IMG/VR virus record: IMGVR_UViG_3300044568_003163
Coordinates: 230,035 to 294,034 of that record
From: a virus
DNA length: 64,000 bases
Reading direction: 5' to 3' (one strand)
The first letter of the stretch is position 1. Every line of letters begins with the position of its first letter. A program made the translations under genes and the position numbers. Positions 57,172-64,000 of the stretch are shown here, piece after piece. Below the pieces are notes generated by a model. It was not told the DNA's origin. It saw nothing but the letters and a program-made list of their open reading frames with translations, and did no database searches.

Positions 57172-57957
57172 TTAAAATATTTTGAATATGCTCTTTATGA
57201 TTTTACTAACGTTGAGGGTAGCTCCAACGCCAATAGTTATTTGAGGTCCTTGTGTTTGATTGATTGGATTAATACCCCAACCAGCATTGATGGTAGGACC
57301 CCATATGATTGTAGGTTCTGACTTTTTAAGGAATCGATCTTTGTCTAAGATAGCTCCATCTATTTTATCAAATTTTACTCCAGGATAATCAGTAGTTACG
57401 TATATTTGATATGATTTATCTAACTCAGTTAATCCAGTAGTTAGTTTAATTTTCATTTCATCTTTAGTTATCGTAGTTCCTTTATCGTTGATTGTAAATG
57501 TATTATTTATAGTATCTATCGTGAACTTGGAATTACCTTCTAAAGTTTTTGAATTATCTTTGTCAAAATCTTTATGATATGCCCAATTTAGTTCTTTAGT
57601 TCCGTCAGGATATTCTTTAATTGTATTGCTTACAACTATAGGCTCTTGACTTTTTATCGATGCAACAGTAGAAGCAATATAAAGTACATTGCCTTCTAAT
57701 TTTTTTAGGTCTTTCGCTAATCCGGCATTGAGGTCTTTTAGATTACGTCGATCGGCGATAAGTACATTTTTTAAACTTACTTCATTGCCATATTTAGTTT
57801 TAATCGTTCTTACTGAATCGGTTAAAGCTAATTGGTTTTGACGATCTACTATTGCTTGCTGTTTTAGATTTGCATTATCAGAACATTGCTTAGCCATAAG
57901 CAATGCAAAAATAATTAATGCTCCTATTAAAATTTGATTTAAGCTAGGTAATTTCAT
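57172..57957 (-). CDS. Membrane-anchored protein of the Bacteroidetes-phage type (261 aa)
   Basis: An N-terminal membrane anchor (ILIGALIIFALLMAKQC, about 10-26) is followed by a coiled coil (SVRTIKTKYGNEVSLKNVL, KDLNAGLAKDLKKLEG), a beta-type region and a C-terminal WGPTINAGWGINPINQTQGPQITIGVGATL. This outline is familiar from Bacteroidetes phage proteins of unknown function; an inner-membrane spanin-like or superinfection role is possible but unproven. It sits between the fibre and the Hint-bearing protein with no gap on either side. Confidence 0.6.
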   Translation of the reverse strand: MKLPSLNQILIGALIIFALLMAKQCSDNANLKQQAIVDRQNQLALTDSVRTIKTKYGNEVSLKNVLIADRRNLKDLNAGLAKDLKKLEGNVLYIASTVASIKSQEPIVVSNTIKEYPDGTKELNWAYHKDFDKDNSKTLEGNSKFTIDTINNTFTINDKGTTITKDEMKIKLTTGLTELDKSYQIYVTTDYPGVKFDKIDGAILDKDRFLKKSEPTIIWGPTINAGWGINPINQTQGPQITIGVGATLNVSKIIKSIFKIF

Positions 57958-60900
57958 TATATTGAATTTCTTTTTATTATCGCTGAACCTTCGATCGAAT
58001 ACGTTAATTTATTTGCGTAAAGGACGCCAGGAGTAGTAGATAAGCTTATTGCAGTTCCACCAGTAGTTATTACTACATCTTTTAATATAGTAGAAGTATT
58101 TGCAGTCATAACATCGGTAGATATAACTTTACATCTAGCTTCTAAAGAATTATCAGTTCCACCAACTGCGTTCATAGTTATAGTAACCACAAAATTATTT
58201 GCATATGATATAAATCCACTTTCAGTTTGGGTGATTGTTTTTACTAGAGAACCTGCAGAAAGTATTTGCATTGTTCCTTCTCCAGTAGGATTGTAAAATG
58301 AATATGCGATTCTTTGACTAGAATTTTCTAAGTTAGTACCCATAGTGAAATCTGGAGTTAAATTCTGACCGTCATTATCATCGCTATATATATCTCCTAA
58401 TTCGCCAGAACCTGAATATGCTCTAAGTTTTCGAGAAACTAAATTTTCTCTAGCAATTTCGTACCAACAACCTCTACCGTAATCGTTTGCTCCAGAACCG
58501 TCATCTCCGTGCCATTGGAGGGTTATTGACCTCCAAGGAGTAATTTTAAATGCACCAATTCCTTGCATATCACCAGCTTCAGCTTGACTATTTTGTACGA
58601 AACTACTAGCTATAACTCCATGTGCACCATTACTATTAGTAATATCCGGATCATAGCCTCCATATGAAATAGAAGTCCACGATTGGTTTTGTATAATATT
58701 GTATTGATTGATTGCATTATTTATTGCCGCATCTATTGCGGGAGTTGTCGTTGACAATGTTGCTGGAGTGATTCCGAGAGGTGCTTGTTTAGCATTACCT
58801 GGCATAGGCCAAGGTCTTTGGTTTGTGAATCCATTTTCTGTTCCATTTACTCCAGCTCCTGGTAAAGGCCATGATACACCACCGCCAGCTGCTAATCCAT
58901 TAAATTTCTCGGCAGCCATAGCAATATTATCTTTACTAATTATACTACTTTGAACTTGTGGTGACGGTGTTGTATTATATGCAGTATATCTTTTAATAGC
59001 GTTAGGTACTAAAACTGAATAATTTCTAGGATCTACGTCAAGAATCATAATTCTAAGTATTTGGCCTTCGTAATATCCATCTTCGATCGTAAATTGTTGA
59101 GAATTCGTAAGTGGATTTATTGGTACAGATCCACCAGGAACTTGTCCACTTAAAAAAGTAGGAGTCGAAGATAATTGTAGACCGGTAATGAAACTAGATG
59201 AGAATATTGGGCAATTAGTTTTAGGCTTCGTTAAGTCTAAAAATACAGTAGAACTTGTAGCAGGTATTTCGTGATATACTATTCGATGATAAGCATTAGC
59301 AACATTGGTAGATTGACCATTATAAGTTGCGATGATATTTACTGCATACCAAGGAAGTGTATTAATATCATAATATTTTGGTAATAAGGCAAAAGTATTA
59401 TTAATAGTAAATCCTCCTACATTAGATCTACCTCCTGGTAAATTTTTACTAGGACCATCTCCCATAGAACTCCATTTAGCAACAACTATAGGGCTTACAG
59501 TATTACTTATAGTAGTTGCACCAATAGGAACGGATCTATCTGCAAATAATGCACCTACTGAGGTTTCTCCAGGCATTCTACCCATACCAGTCTTGGCATC
59601 TGGTAATGCAAAATCCGGATACATTGAACTTGCCATTCCTTTAGCTAAAAATTGTTTAGCCATTATAGTTTTTTCTGTAACAAATCCTATTTGCAATCTA
59701 TAACTATAATCATCTGGGGTGTACGAAAAATTCCTAAAAGTAGAGTTAATTGATGGTCCATCCCAACGAATTGTATCTAAACCTTGAGTTTTGGTTTCGC
59801 CTTGAACGATAAGTCCACCAATTAACATTCCATTAATTGGAACGTTATTAAAAAATTTATGATATCCGGAATTAGTAGATCCTATAGTAATCGATCCATT
59901 AATTGCAAGTTTAGATTTAGCATACGAAATTTGATTTATATTGATCGATCCTAATACATTATAAGCGGTTGAACCTGGAACAAATCCAATACCAACATTA
60001 CCGGTCGTATCTTCTTTTCCTGGCTGAATGTATATATGAGGATTTTCATATCCTTGAACTTGAGCATACGATAGCGTTATATTAAAATCCGGTAATGCTT
60101 TCCCACCACCATCATCTAACCCTCCACTCACTGATCCGTAGAAAGAAGTAGTAGCCGAAGAATCTCTTCTAACGTAAGTTTTTAATACTGGATTAGTTAA
60201 TGAAATAGGTGCAGGATTATATACTGGAATCTGGATTCCTCCTTTCCCACCACCAGGCGTAGTATAAGTTGTAAATTGTTGATCGTCTTTCCATGTAGTA
60301 TTACCAAATGCAATACCTCCATTACGTGAAGATGCAGTTTCTCGAGAATCAAAACCGGCATACCAATTAGTAATATAATCACCTGGTTTAGCAGAATCTC
60401 CGTCCCACATAAATTTTCGAGTAGCAACATCAGGAATCGCTGATATATGTATAGGAAATTGAGGTTTATTTATTGTACGAGTATTATTAGATAGACCTAA
60501 TCTACCACCATTATATGCAGTAACTCCAGTAGTAGAAACAGTTGAGTTATTAATATCGTAGCTACCAGCATTAATCATTAATGAATCTAGCACTACTCCA
60601 ACATTTCCACTAACATTAACTGAGTTTTCTGTAGTTCTAACCGGAGTAATAGATCCAGCTAAAGTAAGAAACTTAGCATTTTTTAAATTTTGATTACCTA
60701 TTTGTACAGAATCTTGAAAGAATTTAATAGCTGAATCAACTGTATTAAATCTTGTTATTTTTCTAACAATACCTAAACCTTGAAAATTATTTGTTGCTAT
60801 AGGTATTCCTTGAGAAGCGTTATAAGTAGGTCCTATAATAACTGAACCTGAACGATGTTCTGGATATCCATCAGTATAACTAGTTCCTGCTCCTTGTTGA

Positions 60901-61991
60901 TTTTGTAATGCTATATATCCATATGTATTAGCAGCTCCAGAGCTACCTGGTAATGTTTCTATCGATGGAATAGAATTTATTATAATTTCTTTTAAATTAT
61001 CAGACGAGCCTTCAGTTCCGTTATTAAAGGAAAAATCTCTTTCAATATTAACAAATTTCGTTCTATCATAATTACTAATCTTAACGTCAGCTGCCATAAT
61101 TTCAATCGTAGCAGGTTTAACTATATAAGGAGCAGTTCCAGATGTAGCACCACCAGCTTGAATTTTTATATTTGATTGATACGAATGAACTTTCCATTTA
61201 GTTGTAAAAGTTCCACCTGACTGATCCTGTTCAGTAGCAAACGCTGCATGAACAAAATTATACGCACTATTTGTTCCTCCAGCCGAAGTACTCCCAGAAT
61301 TACCGTAAATATCAGAAGAAGTTCCGCCTTCAGGTAAAGGTCCACCAAAAGAAACCCCGTTTTGACCGTTTGGATTAACATTATTTTGAATTATTGTAAA
61401 TTTCGGTACACTTGCAGTATCTCGTGTACCAGAAATATTAGTACCAAAATTCTTAAGATTAAAATAAGCCCAATTAGCATCTCCTAAGAAAATCGAATTT
61501 TTGAAGGTTTCGTTAGGAATTAAGAAATCTATTTCATTATTTGTAAAACCTACATTAGGAGTAGGTGAATATCCTTGACCATCTATTGGATTACCACCAG
61601 TAGCTGGTAAATAATATTTCCATTCGAGTGAACCACCAGCAGTTCCTGGTATACCTTGAGGACCTGTAAGATTTATACCTGAAGCAGTCCATCCAGTTGC
61701 TCCTCCTATGTTATAAAACTCATATACATTACCGCTACTATCAAGAAAATGGTCTTGTATTCTTAACGAAGTGCCATCATGGTCAGCAGTTTGGCCGAAT
61801 GCGGAAGGACCAACAAACCAATGGTCTCCTCTAAATCCTTGAGGACCTACTGGTCCAATTTCACCTTGAATTCCTTGAATTCCAGGAGGTCCACCACCAG
61901 CTAATATTAGCTGATCGAAGTTAAAATTTACTTTTTCTATTACACCAGACATTGAGTCTGATGATATAATTTCTTTAATTGTAATTGGCAT
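57957..61991 (-). CDS. Large tail fibre-like protein with collagen-like repeats (1344 aa)
   Basis: The N-terminus MPITIKEIISSDSMSGVIEKVNFNFDQLILAGGG, followed by collagen triplets (GPPGIQGIQGEIGPVGPQG, about 34-55), is a start I associate with Bacteroidetes phage fibre or baseplate proteins. A second short Gly-X-Y piece (GPQGIPGTAGG) follows at about 110. The remaining 1200 residues are Gly/Asn/Ser/Thr-rich beta structure with many tandem-like turns, as in trimeric fibres. Likely the host-contact fibre or its baseplate anchor. No chaperone or peptidase domain recognised at the C-terminus. Confidence 0.68.
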   Translation of the reverse strand: MPITIKEIISSDSMSGVIEKVNFNFDQLILAGGGPPGIQGIQGEIGPVGPQGFRGDHWFVGPSAFGQTADHDGTSLRIQDHFLDSSGNVYEFYNIGGATGWTASGINLTGPQGIPGTAGGSLEWKYYLPATGGNPIDGQGYSPTPNVGFTNNEIDFLIPNETFKNSIFLGDANWAYFNLKNFGTNISGTRDTASVPKFTIIQNNVNPNGQNGVSFGGPLPEGGTSSDIYGNSGSTSAGGTNSAYNFVHAAFATEQDQSGGTFTTKWKVHSYQSNIKIQAGGATSGTAPYIVKPATIEIMAADVKISNYDRTKFVNIERDFSFNNGTEGSSDNLKEIIINSIPSIETLPGSSGAANTYGYIALQNQQGAGTSYTDGYPEHRSGSVIIGPTYNASQGIPIATNNFQGLGIVRKITRFNTVDSAIKFFQDSVQIGNQNLKNAKFLTLAGSITPVRTTENSVNVSGNVGVVLDSLMINAGSYDINNSTVSTTGVTAYNGGRLGLSNNTRTINKPQFPIHISAIPDVATRKFMWDGDSAKPGDYITNWYAGFDSRETASSRNGGIAFGNTTWKDDQQFTTYTTPGGGKGGIQIPVYNPAPISLTNPVLKTYVRRDSSATTSFYGSVSGGLDDGGGKALPDFNITLSYAQVQGYENPHIYIQPGKEDTTGNVGIGFVPGSTAYNVLGSININQISYAKSKLAINGSITIGSTNSGYHKFFNNVPINGMLIGGLIVQGETKTQGLDTIRWDGPSINSTFRNFSYTPDDYSYRLQIGFVTEKTIMAKQFLAKGMASSMYPDFALPDAKTGMGRMPGETSVGALFADRSVPIGATTISNTVSPIVVAKWSSMGDGPSKNLPGGRSNVGGFTINNTFALLPKYYDINTLPWYAVNIIATYNGQSTNVANAYHRIVYHEIPATSSTVFLDLTKPKTNCPIFSSSFITGLQLSSTPTFLSGQVPGGSVPINPLTNSQQFTIEDGYYEGQILRIMILDVDPRNYSVLVPNAIKRYTAYNTTPSPQVQSSIISKDNIAMAAEKFNGLAAGGGVSWPLPGAGVNGTENGFTNQRPWPMPGNAKQAPLGITPATLSTTTPAIDAAINNAINQYNIIQNQSWTSISYGGYDPDITNSNGAHGVIASSFVQNSQAEAGDMQGIGAFKITPWRSITLQWHGDDGSGANDYGRGCWYEIARENLVSRKLRAYSGSGELGDIYSDDNDGQNLTPDFTMGTNLENSSQRIAYSFYNPTGEGTMQILSAGSLVKTITQTESGFISYANNFVVTITMNAVGGTDNSLEARCKVISTDVMTANTSTILKDVVITTGGTAISLSTTPGVLYANKLTYSIEGSAIIKRNSI

Positions 61992-62003
61992 TCGGAGAAT
62001 GTT

Positions 62004-64000
62004 TTATTTTTTCTCAAGCACTATAGAAAATGCTATAGAATAGTTCTTGTCTGTTGGTATATTATATATCAACTGGAAATCCAAGTCTTCAGGAGATTGG
62101 AATATTGTTTGGAAGTTTTTAGTCTTTTGATATCCGTTAGCAATTTTTTGTTCGTCGGTTAATAGATATGCGATATTAGGTAGAGAACTACCTTTCTTCC
62201 AGAATTTCTCCCATAAAATTATTTCTTTGATTACATAACGTTCTAGTATGTTTTCTGATATGTAAGTTTTTATGTCATCATCTTGATTAGGATTACCGAA
62301 AGAATATGCAGGATTCATATATGCATAGAAATCTTGACCAAAACCGTCTATGATTAATTGGTCTTGTAAAGCTAACGAAGTAAATATTTTCACATTTAAA
62401 GTTTTACTTCTTTCAAATGTTGTTTCTTCTTCAACAATATTTTGAGGAATTCTAGTAATTTTAGACAACTGACCTATAACAGATCGTTTAATTACTCCGC
62501 TAGGAAAAGTTTCTAAATTTATAGTATTTGGTATTGCAATAACTTTAGATCCAAAGAAAGATTTAATTTCTTTAGGTTCTCTAGTACCTATTACTCCAGA
62601 TTGAATATTAGACTTTATAAATTTATTGTAAAAATTAGTATCCCAATTGCTTTTAAACAAAAACATATCTTTATTATAAATAGCGGTTTCGTCTATTAAA
62701 GGATATACTGAAGAATTTTTCGTCAATGTAGAACGCAAAATAACATTCGGACTTTCCGTATTTACTTTATTGAAATGTAAGTTTTTAAGCATAAATAGAT
62801 TATCATCGGCAAATGTAGGTTGAGACGTCATCAACTGTATATTATTATACGTTAAAGAATTTCCATTCAACGCAGTCATTCCTTTGATGTCATCAGTATC
62901 AATAAATGAAACTACGTCTTTCCACTTAGGATTATAAGGACCACGATATCTAGATAATTGTTGTAATTCAACTCTAGGTTTCGCAGTAAGTTCATAACCT
63001 ATTATTTTAGAAGAACTTACTAAGTCAGTTGGTTTTTGTTTTATTACATCATATTTTAAATACGTAGACTTAACCGGATAATCAGGTCTAGTAAGTTCCA
63101 CCAAATATTCGTTTTCTGAAATTTCTCCAATTTCGCTCACATTTAAGTACCTAACATTAGGATTTCCACTATTTATTTGATCTGATATCGACGCAAAAGA
63201 AATAGATTCCATAATAGGAATGTATGCATTATATCCACCTCCTTTATATTTAGGAACTTGTGTTATTATTGCAGGATACGAATTATAAGGTATTGTAGTA
63301 GTAAACCAAGCCGAAGGGCATTTACCTAAGACGTAATTATAATATCCAGCAGGATTCAAAGGAAGGAGTTCTAGATCGTTTAAATTAGGATTTCCTTGAG
63401 CTATCGGGGCAAGTATTGATGGACCTATTATGCCCACGTCATATAACAATATATCTTTACATCTAAATGTGTTAGCCGTAGGTCGAGTAATATCGTTGAA
63501 TGTGATTACTCTATTTCCTAATGTTAAGGTAATATTATTATAGCCACCATTTTCATTGAGATTTAATTCTGATGAGTAATTTGGACTGGTTCCATTTTGA
63601 TCGGTTCTACCATATACCGTCCATTGAAAACTGCTATCACCAGGAATATTACCTATCGTATCCCATTTGTATATTTGACCTGATAGATTTATATCTTTGT
63701 AGTCTAAATATCCAGCAGTAGCACCATCTGGAGCTGTATACTCTAATTTATGATTTAATGTATATAAAGAAGATCGATCAATAAAATTATAAGCAGTTCC
63801 TCCTTGCATATATTCTAATAAGACTGGATCTTTAAGATCTGATCTTACTACTAAAGTAAGAGCTTTAAATTTGTCATTTTTAATAAATGTCAATTCTGTA
63901 CCATAATCACTATACGTTAATACACATGAAAATTTATATCCATTGTATAGAGGATTAGGTAAGAATTTTAAAGATTCTGTATTATAATTGATATTAGAAT
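62004..64000 (-). CDS. Structural protein, 5' end beyond the window (partial)
   Basis: The reading frame is open to the window edge: upstream of the TTG at 63891-63893 the minus strand continues without a stop (ESLKFLPNPLYNGYKFSCVL and onward), so the TTG is probably not the start and the N-terminus lies beyond base 64000. About 665 residues are visible, rich in Asn, Tyr, Ile and Ser with beta character throughout and no family I recognise. It ends 12 bases before the collagen-containing fibre gene, so a tail or baseplate role is likely. Confidence 0.65.
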   Translation of the reverse strand, partial: SNINYNTESLKFLPNPLYNGYKFSCVLTYSDYGTELTFIKNDKFKALTLVVRSDLKDPVLLEYMQGGTAYNFIDRSSLYTLNHKLEYTAPDGATAGYLDYKDINLSGQIYKWDTIGNIPGDSSFQWTVYGRTDQNGTSPNYSSELNLNENGGYNNITLTLGNRVITFNDITRPTANTFRCKDILLYDVGIIGPSILAPIAQGNPNLNDLELLPLNPAGYYNYVLGKCPSAWFTTTIPYNSYPAIITQVPKYKGGGYNAYIPIMESISFASISDQINSGNPNVRYLNVSEIGEISENEYLVELTRPDYPVKSTYLKYDVIKQKPTDLVSSSKIIGYELTAKPRVELQQLSRYRGPYNPKWKDVVSFIDTDDIKGMTALNGNSLTYNNIQLMTSQPTFADDNLFMLKNLHFNKVNTESPNVILRSTLTKNSSVYPLIDETAIYNKDMFLFKSNWDTNFYNKFIKSNIQSGVIGTREPKEIKSFFGSKVIAIPNTINLETFPSGVIKRSVIGQLSKITRIPQNIVEEETTFERSKTLNVKIFTSLALQDQLIIDGFGQDFYAYMNPAYSFGNPNQDDDIKTYISENILERYVIKEIILWEKFWKKGSSLPNIAYLLTDEQKIANGYQKTKNFQTIFQSPEDLDFQLIYNIPTDKNYSIAFSIVLEKK

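Overview
The window is part of the genome of a T4-like contractile-tailed phage (head, neck, tail and the full T4-style replication and recombination set are present). Every gene I can support lies on the minus strand, so transcription runs from high to low coordinates. A Bacteroidetes host is likely. Leaders are A-rich and lack a GGAGG-type ribosome site, the base composition is AT-rich, and the collagen-bearing fibre and membrane-anchored protein at 57-62 kb look like those of Bacteroidetes phages. That host call is inference. There are no tRNA genes, CRISPR arrays or insertion sequences. Both edges cut genes: a formamidopyrimidine-DNA glycosylase at the left and a large structural protein at the right.

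Layout by coordinate. 1-7 kb: Fpg, small unknown genes, 5'-exonuclease/RNase H, clamp loader gp44 and short early-type genes with a repeated leader. 7-27 kb: head region with portal (gp20), prohead protease (gp21) fused to a scaffold-like tail, major capsid protein (gp23), a huge coiled-coil/collagen-like protein, head-completion nuclease (gp4), a short gp55-type late sigma factor and tail completion protein gp15 with an added carbohydrate-binding-like module. 27-41 kb: gp46/gp47, DnaB-type helicase gp41, UvsX, DNA polymerase split into two genes, an FkbM methyltransferase, sliding clamp, ribonucleotide reductase NrdA/NrdB and dUTPase. 41-46 kb: a second block of head-cargo-like genes. 46-51 kb: UvsW, UvsY, primase gp61 and SSB gp32. 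51-64 kb: HNH protein, further cargo-like genes, a RuvC-like nuclease, tube-like protein, a 1045-residue structural protein ending in a Hint/intein-like domain, a membrane-anchored protein, a collagen-containing fibre and a further structural protein.

The most striking feature is a family of about 19 otherwise unrelated proteins that share one short N-terminal leader of the form M-K-x(2-4)-[TSK]-[FY]-x-[ED]-[FY]-[VIL]-N-E. It closely resembles the T4 capsid-targeting sequence of internal head proteins, which begins MKTYQEFIAE and is cut by gp21 after [IL]-x-E. The simplest reading is a large set of proteins packed inside the head with the DNA, trimmed during maturation and possibly injected. 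The proposed cargo includes a RimK-type ATP-grasp ligase fused to a retropepsin-like protease, a KTSC-domain protein, a glycine-zipper membrane peptide and many unknowns.

Two more observations fit this. The major capsid protein and a DUF3008-like protein carry the same motif (S-V-N-G-M-G) directly after matching predicted cleavage sites. A recurrent GATATATA(A/C)(C/T)TAAA element precedes head, tail and cargo genes and is the best candidate for a late promoter read with the gp55-like factor. Replication genes instead have TATATAAC/CATATAAC-type or TTATATTTACATA-type leaders. Hairpin terminators follow the capsid, protease-scaffold, SSB and NrdA genes.
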